Positions 1-14,000 of a DNA stretch of 64,000 bases are shown piece by piece. The stretch comes from Colletes latitarsis. Its lineage: Eukaryota > Arthropoda > Insecta > Hymenoptera > Colletidae. The number at the start of each line of letters is the position of its first letter. Positions within the stretch are counted from its first letter, which is position 1. A model generated the notes under the pieces. It searched no databases and had not been told where the DNA came from. It worked only from the letters and a program-made list of their open reading frames with translations. The DNA is taken from contig NW_027488367.1 in assembly GCF_051014445.1 (NCBI RefSeq), positions 29,683,501 through 29,747,500 of the forward strand, written 5' to 3'. The position numbers and the translations under genes are program-made.

Positions 1-3000
1 ACTCAGATTTTCGCATTCTTCGCATACTTGTTGGCCAGATCCTGGGCTTTTTCTGGTTTGGATCACGTAGTAATGTGGTACTACACTGAAACAGTCAATT
101 AAACGTGGTTCCGATTAATATTTTAGAGGATAGCGCCGGTTATGTCTGGGTTAGTTCAGGTATTTGCAATCATCTGGCTCATACATTCGCATTTTTCGAA
201 TTCCTGTTGGCCAGATCCTGGGTTTTTTCTGGTTTGATTACGTATTAATGTGGTGCCACAACGAAACAGTCAATTAATCCCGCTCGCGATTAATATTTTG
301 GAGGATAACGCCGGTTATGTCTGAGTTACGTCTAGTATTTGCCAATACCAAGCTCATTCTTTCGCATTTTTCGCATACTTGTTGGCCAGATCCTGGGCTT
401 TTTCTAGTTTGGATCACGTAGTAATGTGGTACCACACTGAAACAGTCAATTAAACCTGGTTGCGATAAATATTCTAGAAGATAACGCCGGTTATGTCTGG
501 GTTATGTCTGGTATTTGCAATCATTTGACTCATACTTTCGCATTTTTCGCATACTTGTTGTCCAGATCCTGCGTTTCTTCTGGTTTGGATTACATAGTAA
601 TGTGGTACCACACTGGAACAGTCAATGAAACCCTCTCGCGATTAATATTTTGGAGGATAACGCCGGTTATGTCTGAGTTACGTCTGGTATTTGCCAGTAC
701 CAAGCTCAATCTTTCGCATTCTTCGCATACTTGTTGGCCAGATCCTGGGCTTTTTCTGATTTGGATCACGTAGTAATGTGGTACTACACTGAAACAGTCA
801 ATTAAACGTGGTTCCGATTAATATTTTAGAGGATAACGCCGGTTATGTCTGGGTTAGTTCAGGTATTTGCAATCATCTGGCTCATACATTCGCATTTTTC
901 GAATTCCTGTTGGCCAGATCCTGCGTTTTTTTCTGGTTTGATTACGTAGTAATGTGGTGCCACAACGAAACAGTCAATTAAACCCGCTCGCGATTAATAT
1001 TTTGGAGGATAACGCCGGTTATGTCTGAGTTACGTCTGGTATTTGCAATCATCTGACTCAGACTTTCGCATTCTTCGCATACTTGTTGGCCATATCCTGG
1101 GCTTTTTCTGGATTGGATCACGTAGTAATGTGGTACTACACTGAAACAGTCAATTAAACGTGGTTCCGATTAATATTTTAGAGGATAACGCCGGTTATGT
1201 CTGGGTTAGTTCAGGTATTTGCAATCATCTGGCTCATACATTCGCATTTTTCGAAATCCTGTTGGCCAGATCCTGGGCTTTTTCTGGTTTGGATCACGTA
1301 GTAATGTGGTACTACACTGAAACAGTCAATTAAACGTGGTTCCGATTAATATTTTAGAGGATAACGCCGGTTATGTCTGGGTTATGTCTGGTATTTGCCA
1401 TCATTTGACTCTTACTTTCGCATTTTTCGCATACTTGTTGTCCAGATCCTGGATTTTTTCTGGTTTGGATTACATAGTAATGTGTACCACACCGAAATGT
1501 TCAATTAAACATGGTTCCGATTAATATTTTAGAGTATAATGCCGGTTATGTCTGCGTTAGGTCTGGTATTTGCTGTCATCTGACTCATACTTTCGCATTT
1601 TTCGCATACTTGTTGTCCAGATCCTGGATTTTGTCCGGTTTGGATCACGTAGTAATATGGTACCACACTGAAACAGTCAATTAAACCTGGTTCCGAATAA
1701 TATTTTAGAGGATAACGCCGGTTAGGTGTGTGTTAGGTCTGGTATTTGCAATCATCTGACTCAGACTTTCGCATTCTTCGCATACTTGTTGGCCAGATCG
1801 GGGGTATTTTCTGATTTGGATCACGTAGTACTGTGGTACTACACTGAAACAGTCAACTAAACGTGGTTCCGATTAATATTTTAGAGGATAACGCCGGTTA
1901 TGTCTGGGTTATGTCTGGTATTTGCAACCATTTGACTCATACTTTCGCATTTTTCGCATACTTGTTGTCCAGAGCCTGGATTTTTTCTGGTTTGGATTAC
2001 ATAGTAATGTGTTACCACACCGAAACGGTCTATTAAACCTGGTTGCGATTATTATTTTAGAGGATAACGCCGGTAATGCCTGGGTTAGGTGTGGTATTTG
2101 CCGTCATCTAGCTCATACTTTCGCATTTTTCGCATACTTGAATGGCCAGATCCTGGGCTTTTTCTGGTTTGGATCACGTAGTAATGTGGTACCACACTGA
2201 AACAGTCAATTAAACCTGGTTCCGATTAATATTTTAGTTCATAATGCCGGTTATGTCTGGGTTAGGTCTGGCATTTGCTATCATCTGACTCATACTTTCG
2301 CATTCTTCGCATACTTGTTGTCCAGATCCTGGATTTTGTCCGGTTTGGATCACGTAGTAATATGATACCACACTGAAACAGTCAATTAAACCTGGTTCCG
2401 ATTAATATTTTAGAGGATAACGCCGGTTTGGTTTGTGTTAGGTCTGGTATTTGCAATCATCTGACTCAGACTTTCGCATTCTTCGCATACTTGTTGGCCA
2501 GATCCTGGGTTTTTTCCGGTTTGGATCACGTAGTAATGTGGTACCACACTGAAACAGTCAATTAAACCTGGTTCCGATTGATATTATAGACGATAACGGC
2601 GGTTAGGTTTGTGTTAGGTCTGGTATTTGGAATCAGCTGCCTCATACTTTCGCATTTTTCGCATACATGAATGGCCAGATCCTGGGTTTTTGTCTGGATA
2701 GGATCACGTATCATTGTGGTACCACACTGAAACAGTCAATCAAACCTGGTTCCGATTAATATTTTAGAGGATAGCGGCGGTTATGTTTGTGTCAGGTCTG
2801 GTATTTGCAATCATCTGTCTCATACTTTCGCATTTTCCACATACTTGTTGTCCAGATCCTGGATTTTGTCCGGTTTGGGTCACGTAGTAATATGGTACCA
2901 CACTGAAACAGTCAATTGAACCTTGTTCCGATTAATATTTTAGAGGATAACGCCGGTCAGGTTTGTGTTAGGTCTGGTATTTGCAATCATCTGACTCAGA

Positions 3001-3183
3001 CTTTCGCATTCTTCGCATACTTGTTGGCCAGATCCTGAGCATTTTCTGGTTTGGATCACGTAGTAATGTGGTACCACACCGAAGCCGTCTATTAAACCTA
3101 GTTGCGATTAATATTTTAGAGGATAACGCCGGTTTTGTCTGGGTTAGGTCTGGTATTTGCCATCATCAAGCTCATACTTTCGC

Positions 3184-6100
3184 ATTCTTCGCATACTTGT
3201 TGGCCAGATCCTGGGTATTTTCTGGTTTGGATCACGTAGTGTTGTGGTACCACACCGAAACAGTCAATTAAACCTGGTTGCGATTAATATTTTAGAGGAT
3301 AACGCCGGTAATGCCTGGGTTAGGTGTGGTATTTGCCGTCATCTAGCCTATACTTTCGTATTTTTCGCATACTTGAATGGCCAGATCCTGGGCTTTTTCT
3401 GGTCTGGATCACGTAGTAATGTGGTACCACACTGAAACAGTCAATTAAACCTGGTTCCGATTAATATTTTAGGGCATAATGCCGGTAATGTCTGCGTTAG
3501 GTCTGGTATTTGCTGTCATCTGACTCATACTTTCGCATTTTTCGCATACTTGTTGTCCAGATCCTGGATTTTGTCCGGTTTGGATCACGTAGTAATATGG
3601 TACCACACTGAAACAGTCAATTAAACCTGGTTCCGATTAATATTTTAGAGGATAACGCCGGTTAGGTGTGTGTTAGGTCTGGTATTTGCAATCATCTGAC
3701 TCAGACTTTCGCATTCTTCGCATACTTGTTGGCCAGATCGGGGGTTTTTTCTGATTTGGATCACGTAGTACTGTGGTACTACACTGAAACAGTCAATTAA
3801 ACGTGGTTCCGATTAATATTTTAGAGGATAACGCCGGTTATGTCTGGGTTATGTCTGGTATTTGCAACCATTTGACTCATACTTTCGCATTTTTCGCATA
3901 CTTGTTGTCCAGAGCCTGGATTTTTTCTGGTTTGGATTACATAGTAATGTGTTACCACACCGAAATGGTCAATTAAACCTGGTTCCGATTAATATTTTAG
4001 AGGATAACGCCGGTTAGGTTTGTGTTAGGTCTGGTATTTGCAATCATCTGCCTCATACTTCCGAATTTTTCGCATACTTGTTGGCCAGATCCTGGGTTTT
4101 TCCGGTTTCGATCACGTAGTAATATGGCACCACACTGAAACAGTCAATTAAACCTGGTTCCGATTAATATTTTAGAGGATAACGCCGGTTAGGTTTGTGT
4201 TAGGTCTGGTATTTGCAATCATCTGGCTCATACTTTCGCATTTTTCGCATACTTGTTGGCCAGATCCTGGGTTTTTTCCGGTTTGGATCACGTAGTAATA
4301 TGGTACCACACTGAAACAGTCAATTAAACCTGGTTCCGATTAATATTTTAGAGGATAGCGACGGTTAGGTTTGTGTCTGGTCTGGTATTTGCAATCATCT
4401 GACTCAGACTTTCGCATTCTTCGCATACTTGTTGGCCAGATCCTGGGCTTTTTCTGGTTTGGATCACGTAGTAATGTGGTACCACACCGAAACGGTCTAT
4501 TAAACCTGGTTGCGATTATTATTTTAGAGGATAACGCCGGTAATGCCTGGGTTAGGTGTGGTATTTGCCGTCATCTAGCTCATACTTTCGCATTTTTCGC
4601 ATACTTGAATGGCCAGATCCTGGGCTTTTCCTGGTTTGGATCACGTAGTAATGTGGTACCACACCGAAACGGTCTATTAAACCTGGTTGCGATTATTATT
4701 TTAGAGGATAACGCCGGTAATGCCTGGGTTAGGTGTGGTATTTGCCGTCATCTAGCTCATAGTTTCGCATTTTTCGCATACTTGAATGGCCAGATCCTGG
4801 GCTTTTTCTGGTTTGGATCACGTAGTAATGTGGTACCACACTGAAACAGTCAATTAAACCTGGTTCCGATTAATATTTTAGGGCATAATGCCGGTTATGT
4901 CTGGGTTAGGTCTGGTATTTGCTATCATCTGACTCATACTTTCGCATTCTTCGCATACTTGTTGTCCAGATCCTGGATTTTGTCCGGTTTGGATCACGTA
5001 GTAATATGATACCACACTGAAACAGTCAATTAAACCTGGTTCCGATTAATATTTTAGAGGATAACGCCGGTTTGGTTTGTGTTAGGTCTGGTATTTGCAA
5101 TCATCTGACTCAGACTTTCGCATTCTTCGCATACTTGTTGGCCAGATCCTGGGTTTTTTCCGGTTTGGATCACGTAGTAATGTGGTACCACACTGAAACA
5201 GTCAATTAAACCTGGTTCCGATTGATATTATAGACGATAACGGCGGTTAGGTTTGTGTTAGGTCTGGTATTTGGAATCAGCTGCCTCATACTTTCGCATT
5301 TTTCGCATACTTGAATGGCCAGATCCTGGGTTTTTGTCTGGATAGGATCACGTATCATTGTGGTACCACACTGAAACAGTCAATCAAACCTGGTTCCGAT
5401 TAATATTTTAGAGGATAGCGGCGGTTATGTTTGTGTCAGGTCTGGTATTTGCAATCATCTGACTCAGACTTTCGCATTCTTCGCATACTTGTTGGCCAGA
5501 GCCTGGGCTTTTTTGGTTTGGATCACGTAGTAATGTGGTACCACACCGAAGCCGTCTATTAAAACTAGTTGCGATTAATATTTTAGAGGATAACGCCGGT
5601 TTTGTCTGGGTTAGGTCTGGTATTTGCCATCATCAAGCTCATACTTTCGCATTCTTCGCATACTTGTTGGCCAGATCCTGGGTATTTTCTGGTTTGGATC
5701 ACGTAGTGTTGTGGTACCACACCGAAACAGTCAATTAAACCTGGTTGCGATTAATATTTTAGAGGATAACGCCGGTAATGCCTGGGTTAGGTGTGGTATT
5801 TGCCGTCATCTAGCCTATACTTTCGTATTTTTCGCATACTTGAATGGCCAGATCCTGGGCTTTTTCTGGTTTGGATCACGTAGTAATGTGGTACCACACT
5901 GAAACAGTCAATTAAACCTGGTTCCGATTAATATTTTAGGGCATAATGCCGGTTATGTCTGGGTTAGGTCTGGTATTTGCTGTCATCTGACTCATACTTT
6001 CGCATTTTTCGCATACTTGTTGTCCAGATCCTGGATTTTGTCCGGTTTGGATCACGTAGTAATATGGTACCACACTGAAACAGTCAATTAAACCTGGTTC

Positions 6101-9100
6101 CGATTAATATTTTAGAGGATAACGCCGGTTGGGTGTGTGTTAGGTCTGGTATTTGCAATCATCTGACTCAGACTTTCGCATTCTTCGCATACTTGTTGGC
6201 CAGATCGGGGGTTTTTTCTGATTTGGATCACGTAGTAATGTGGTACTACACTGAAACAGTCAATTAAACGTGGTTCCGATTAATATTTTAGAGGATAACG
6301 CCGGTTATGTCTGGGTTATGTCTGGTATTTGCAACCATTTGACTCATACTTTCGCATTTTTCGCATACTTGTTGTCCAGAGCCTGGATTTTTTCTGGTTT
6401 GGATTACATAGTAATGTGTTACCACACCGAAATGGTCAATTAAACCTGGTTCCGATTAATATTTTAGAGGATAACGCCGGTTAGGTTTGTGTTAGGTCTG
6501 GTATTTGCAATCATCTGCCTCATACTTCCGAATTTTTCGCATACTTGTTGGCCAGATCCTGGGTTTTTCCGGTTTCGATCACGTAGTAATATGGCACCAC
6601 ACTGAAACAGTCAATTAAACCTGGTTCCGATTAATATTTTAGAGGATAGCGACGGTTAGGTTTGTGTCTGGTCTGGTATTTGCAATCATCTGACTCAGAC
6701 TTTCGCATTCTTCGCATACTTGTTGGCCAGATCCTGGGTTTTTTCCGGTTTGGATCACGTAGTAATGTGGTACCACACTGAAACAGTCAATTAAACCTGG
6801 TTCCGATTGATATCATAGATGATAACGTAGGTTAGGTTTGTGTTAGGTCTGGTATTTGGAATCAGCTGCCTCATACTTTCGCATTTTTCGCATACTTGAA
6901 TGGCCAGATCCTGGGTTTTTGTCTGGATAGGATCACGTATCATTGTGGTACCACACTGAACCATTCAATTAAACCTGGTTCCGATTAATATTTTCGAGGA
7001 TAGCGCCGGTTAGGTTTGTGTTAGGTCTGGTATTTGCAATCATCTGGCTCAGACTTTCGCATTCTTCGCATACTAGTTGGCCAGATCGGGAGTTTTTTCT
7101 GATTTGGATCACGTAGTAATGTGGTACTACACTGAAACAGTCAATTAAACGTGGTTCCGATTAATATTTTAGAGGATAACGCCGGTTATGTCTGGGTTAT
7201 GTCTGGTATTTGCAACCATTTGACTCATACTTTCGCATTTTGCGCATACTTGTTGTCCAGATCCTGGATTTTTTCTGGTTTGGATTACATAGTAATGTGG
7301 TACCACACCGAAATGGCCAATTAAACCTGGTTCCGATTAATATTTTAGAAGATAACGCCGGTTATGTCTGTGTAAGGTCTGGTATTTGCTATCATCTGAC
7401 TCATACTTTCGCATTATTCGCATACTTGTTGGCCAGATCCTGGGTTTTTTCCGGTTTGGATCACGTAGTAATATGGTACCACACTGAAGCAGTCAATTAA
7501 ACGTGGTTCCGATTAATATTTTAGAGGATAACGCCGGTTATGTCTTGGTTATGTCTGGTATTTGCAATCATTTGACTCATACTTTCGCATTTTTCGCATA
7601 CTTGTTGTCCAGAGCCTGGATTTTTTCTGGGTTGGATTACATAGTAATGTGGTACCACACCGAAATGGTCAATTAAACCTGGTTCCGATTAATATTTTAG
7701 AGGATAACGGCGGTTAGGTTTGTGTTAGGTCTGGTATTTGCAATCATCTGACTCATACTTTCGCATTCTTCGCATACTTGTTGTCCAGATCCTGGATTTT
7801 TTCTGGGTTGGATTACATAGTAATGTGGTACCACACCGAAATGGTCAATTAAACCTGGTTCCGATTAATATTTTAGAGGATAACGCCGGTTAGGTTTGTG
7901 TTAGGTCTGGTATTTGCAATCATCTGCCTCATACTTTCCAATTTTTCGCATACTTGTTGGCCAGATCCTGGGTTTTTTCCGGTTTGGATCACGTAGTAAT
8001 GTAGTACCACACCGAAGCCGCCTATTAAACCTAGTTGCGATTAATATTTTAGAGGATAACGCCGCTTATGTCTGGGTTAGTTCTGGTATTTGCAATCATC
8101 TGGCTCATACTTTCGCATTTTGCGCATACTTATTGGCCAGATCCTCGGTTTTTTCTGGTTTGATTACGTAGTAATGTGGTACCGTACCGAAACAGTCAAT
8201 TATAGGTGGTTCCGATTAATATTTTAAAAGACGACGCCGATTATGTCTGGGATAGGTCTGGAATTTGCCATCATCTAGCTCAAACTTTCGCATTTTTTGC
8301 ATACTTGTTGGCCAGATCCTGGGTATTTTCTGGTTTGGATCACGTAGTGTTGTGGTACCACACCGAAACAATCAACTAGACCTGGTTGCGATAAATATTT
8401 TAGAAGATAACGCCGGTTATGTCTGGGTTAGGTCTGGTATTTGCAATCATCTGGCTCATACTTTCGCATTTTTCGCATACTTGTTGGCCAGATACTGGGT
8501 TTTTTCTGGTTTGATTACGTAGTAATGTGGTACCACACCGAAACAGTCAATTAAACCTGGTTGCGATTAATATTTCAGAGGATAACGCCGGCTATGTCTG
8601 GGTTAGGCCTGGTATTTGCCATCATCTAGCACATACTTTCGCATTTTTCGCATACTTGTTGGCCAGATCCTGGGCTTTTGCTGATTCAGATCACGTAGTA
8701 ATCTGGCACCACACCGAAACTGTCAATTAAACCTGGTTGCGAATAATATTTTAGAAGATAACGCCGGTTAGGTTTGTGTTAGGTCTGGTATTTGCAATCA
8801 TCTGCCTCATACTTCCGAATTTTTCGCATACTTGTTGGCCAGATCCTGGGTTTTTTCCGGTTTCGATCACGTAGTAATATGGCACCACACTGAACCATTC
8901 AATTAAACCTGGTTCCGATTAATATTTTAGAGGATAGCGCCGGTTAGGTTTGTGTTAGGTCTGGTATTTGCAATCATCTGCCTCATACTTCCGAATTTTT
9001 CGCATACTTGTTGGCCAGATCCTGGGTTTTTTCCGGTTTCGATCACGTAGTAATATGGCACCACACTGAACCATTCAATTAAACCTGGTTCCGATTAATA

Positions 9101-11060
9101 TTTTAGAGGATAGCGCCGGTTAGGTTTGTGTTAGGTCTGGTATTTGCAATCATCTGGCTCAGACTTTCGCATTCTTCGCATACCTGTTGGCCAGATCGGG
9201 GGTTTTTTCTGATTTGGATCACGTAGTAATGTGGTACTACACTGAAACAGTCAATTAAACGTGGTTCCGATTAATATTTTAGAGGATAACGCCGGTTATG
9301 TCTGGGTTATGTCTGGTATTTGCAACCATTTGACTCATACTTTCGCATTCTTCGCATACTTGTTGGCCAGATCCTGGGTATTTTCTGGTTTGGATCACGT
9401 AGTGTTGTGGTACCACACCGAAACAGTCAATTAAACCTGGTTGCGATTAATATTTTAGAGGATAACGCCGGTAATGCCTGGGTTAGGTGTGGTATTTGCC
9501 GTCATCTAGCCTATACTTTCGTATTTTTCGCATACTTGAATGGCCAGATCCTGGGCTTTTTCTGGTTTGGATCACGTAGTAATGTGGTACCACACTGAAA
9601 CAGTCAATTAAACCTGGTTCCGATTAATATTTTAGGGCATAATGCCGGTTATGTCTGGGTTAGGTCTGGTATTTGCTGTCATCTGACTCATACTTTCGCA
9701 TTTTTCGCATACTTGTTGTCCAGATCCTGGATTTTGTCCGGTTTGGATCACGTAGTAATATGGTACCACACTGAAACAGTCAATTAAACCTGGTTCCGAT
9801 TAATATTTTAGAGGATAACGCCGGTTAGGTGTGTGTTAGGTCTGGTATTTGCAATCATCTGACTCAGACTTTCGCATTCTTCGCATACTTGTTGGCCAGA
9901 TCGGGGGTTTTTTCTGATTTGGATCAGGTAGTAATGTGGTACTACACTGAAACAGTCAATTAAACGTGGTTCCGATTAATATTTTAGAGGATAACGCCGG
10001 TTATGTCTGGGTTATGTCTGGTACTTGCAACCATTTGACTCATACTTTCGCATTTTTCGCATACTTGTTGTCCAGAGCCTGTATTTTTTCTGGTTTGGAT
10101 TACATAGTAATGTGTTACCACACCGAAATGGTCAATTAAACCTGGTTCCGATTAATATTTTAGAGGATAACGCCGGTTAGGTTTGTGTTAGGTCTGGTAT
10201 TTGCAATCATCTGCCTCATACTTCCGAATTTTTCGCATACTTGTTGGCCAGATCCTGGGTTTTTCCGGTTTCGATCACGTAGTAATATGGCACCACACTG
10301 AAACAGTCAATTAAACCTGGTTCCGATTAATATTTTAGAGGATAACGACGGTTAGGTTTGTGTCTGGTCTGGTATTTGCAATCATCTGACTCAGACTTTC
10401 GCATTCTCCGCATACTTGTTGGCCAGATCCTGGGTTTTTTCCGGTTTGGATCACGTAGTAATGTGGTACCACACTGAAACAGTCAATTAAACCTGGTTCC
10501 GATTGATATCATAGAGGATAACGGAGGTTAGGTTTGTGTTAGGTCTGGTATTTGGAATCAGCTGCATCATACTTTCGCATTTTTCGCATAATTGAATGGC
10601 CAGATCCTGGGTTTTTGTCTGGATAGGATCACGTATCATTGTGGTACCACACTGAACCATTCAATTAAACCTGGTTCCGATTAATATTTTAGAGGATAGC
10701 GCCGGTTAGGTTTGTGTTAGGTCTGGTAGTTGCAATCATCTGGCTCAGACTTTCGCATTCTTCGCATACTTGTTGGCCAGATCGGGGGTTTTTTCTGATT
10801 TGGATCACGTAGTAATGTGGTACTACACTGAAGCAGTCAATTAAACGTGGTTCCGATTAATATTTTAGAGGATCACGCCGGTTGTGTCTGGGTTATGTCT
10901 GGTATTTGCAACCATTTGACTCATACTTTCGCATTTTGCGCATACTTGTTGTCCAGATCCTGGATTTTTTCTGGTTTGGATTACATAGTAATGTGGTACC
11001 ACACCGAAATGGCCAATTAAACCTGGTTCCGATTAATATTTTAGAGGATAACGCCGGTTA
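3184..11060. repeat. Three dispersed copies of a multi-monomer block
   Basis: A block recognised by GTAGTGTTGTGG, then GTAATGCCTGGG and CATCTAGCCTATAC, then a GGTGTGTGTTAGG monomer, occurs at about 3184-4170, 5651-6637 and 9347-10330. The first two are offset by 2467 bp (14 monomers) and the second and third by about 3696 bp (21 monomers). The second and third continue to match to about 7370 and 11060. The first interval is shifted by one monomer relative to its upstream match (15-monomer offset near 2205 and 4850), so one copy gained or lost a monomer. This is the pattern expected from unequal exchange. Boundaries are approximate because I aligned by eye. Confidence 0.75.
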
Positions 11061-14000
11061 TGTCTGGGTTAGGTCTGGTATTTGCCATCATCAAGTTCAT
11101 ACTTTCGCATTTTTCGCATACTTGAATGGCCAGGTCCTGGGCTTTTTCTGATTTGAATCACGCAGTAATGTGGTACTACACTGAAAAAGTCAATTAAACT
11201 TGGTACCGATTAATATTTTAGAGGATAACGCCGGTTATGTCTGGGTTATGTCTGGTATTTGCAATCATCTAGCTCATACTTTCGCATTTTTCGAATACCT
11301 GTTGGCCAGATCCTGGGTTTACTCTGGTTTGATTACGTAGTAATGTGGCACCACACCGAAACTGTCAATTAAACCTGGTTGCGATTAATATTTCAGAGGA
11401 TAACGCCGGCTATGTCTGGGTTAGGTCTGGTATTTGCCATCATCTAGCACATACTTTCGCATTTTTCGCATACTTGAATGGCCAGATCCTGGGCTTTTTC
11501 TGGTTCGGATCACGTAGTAATCTGGCATCACACCGAATCTGTCAATTAAACCTGGTTGCGATTAATATTTTAGAAGATAACGCCGGTTATGTCTGTGTAA
11601 GGTCTGGTATTTGCTATCATCTGACTCATACTTTCGCATTATTCGCATACTTGTTGGCCAGATCCTGGGTTTTTTCCGGTTTGGATCACGTAGTAATATG
11701 GTACCACACTGAAGCAGTCAATTAAACGTGGTTCCGATTAATATTTTAGAGGATAACGCCGGTTATGTCTTGGTTATGTCTGGTATTTGCAATCATTTGA
11801 CTCATACTTTCGCATTTTTCGCATACTTGTTGTCCAGATCCTGGATTTTTTCTGGTTTGGATTACATAGTAATGTGGTACCACACCGAAATGGTCAATTA
11901 AACCTGGTTCCGATTAATATTTTAGAGGATATCGCCGGTTAGGTTTGTGTTAGGTCTGGTATTTGCAATCATCTGCCTCATACTTTCAAATTTTTCGCAT
12001 ACTTGTTCGCCAGCTCCTGGGTTTTTTCCGGTTTGGATCACGTAGTAATATGGTACCACACTGAAACAGTCAATTAAACCTGGTTCCGATTAATATTTTA
12101 GAGGATAGCGCCGGTTAGGTTTGTGTTAGGTCTGGTATTTACAATCATCTGACTCAGACTTTCGCATTCTTCGCATACTTGTTGGCCAGATCCTGGGCTT
12201 TTTCTGGTTTGGATCACGTAGTAATGTAGTACCACACCGAAGCCGCCTATTAAACCTAGTTGCGATTAATATTTTAGAGGATAACGCCGCTTATGTCTGG
12301 GTTAGTTCTGGTATTTGCAATCATCTGGCTCATACTTTCGCATTTTGCGCATACTTATTGGCCAGATCCTCGGTTTTTTCTGGTTTGATTACGTAGTAAT
12401 GTGGTACCGTACCGAAACAGTCAATTATAGGTGGTTCCGATTAATATTTTAAAAGACGACGCCGATTATGTCTGGGATAGGTCTGGAATTTGCCATCATC
12501 TAGCTCAAACTTTCGCATTTTTTGCATACTTGTTGGCCAGATCCTGGGTATTTTCTGGTTTGGATCACGTAGTGTTGTGGTACCACACCGAAACAATCAA
12601 CTAGACCTGGTTGCGATAAATATTTTAGAAGATAACGCCGGTTATGCCTGGGTTAGGTCTGGTATTTGCAATCATCTGGCTCATACTTTCGCATTTTTCG
12701 CATACTTGTTGGCCAGATACTGGGTTTTTTCTGGTTTGATTACGTAGTAATGTGGTACCACATTACTACGAAACAGTCAATTAAACCTGGTTGCGATTAA
12801 TATTTCAGAGGATAACGCCGTCTATGTCTGGGTTAGGTCTGGTATTTGCCATCATCTAGCACATACTTTCGCATTTTTCGCATACTTGTTGGCCAGATCC
12901 TGGGCTTTTGCTGATTCAGATCACGTAGTAATCTGGCACCACACCGAAACTGTCAATTAAACCTGGTTGCGAAAAATATTTTAGAAGATAACGCCGGTTA
13001 GGTTTGTGTTAGGTCTGGTATTTGCAATCATCTGCCTCATACTTCCGAATTTTTCGCATACTTGTTGGCCAGATCCTGGGTTTTTTCCGGTTTCGATCAC
13101 GTAGTAATATGGCACCACACTGAACCATTCAATTAAACCTGGTTCCGATTAATATTTTAGAGGATAGCGCCGGTTAGGTTTGTGTTAGGTCTGGTATTTG
13201 CAATCATCTGCCTCATACTTCCGAATTTTTCGCATACTTGTTGGCCAGATCCTGGGTTTTTTCCGGTTTCGATCACGTAGTAATATGGCACCACACTGAA
13301 CCATTCAATTAAACCTGGTTCCGATTAATATTTTAGAGGATAGCGCCGGTTAGGTTTGTGTTAGGTCTGGTATTTGCAATCATCTGGCTCAGACTTTCGC
13401 ATTCTTCGCATACTTGTTGGCCAGATCGGGGGTTTTTTCTGATTTGGATCACGTAGTAATGTGGTACTACACTGAAAAAGTCAATCAAACTTGGTACCGA
13501 TTAATATTTTAGAGGATAACGCCGGTTATGTCTGGGTTATGTCTGGGATTTGCAATCATCTAGCTCATACTTTCGCATTTTTCGAATACCTGTTGGCCAG
13601 ATCCTGGGTTTTTTCTGGTTTGATTACGTTGTAATGTGGTACCACACCGAAGCAGTCAATTAAACCTGGTTGCGATTAATATTTTAGAGGATAAGGCCGG
13701 TTATGTCTGGGTTAGTTCTGGTATTTGCAATCATCTGGCTCATACTTTCGCATTTTTCGAATACCTGTTGGCCAGATCCTGGGTTTATTCTGGTTTGATT
13801 ACGTAGTAATGTGGCACCACACCGAAACTGTCAATTAAACCTGGTTGCGATTAATATTTCAGAGGATAACGCCGGCTATGTCTGGGTTAGGTCTGGTATT
13901 TGCCATCATCTAGCACATACTTTCGCATTTTTCGCATACTTGAATGGCCAGATCCTGGGCTTTTTCTGGTTTGGATCACGTAGTAAGGTGGTACCACACC

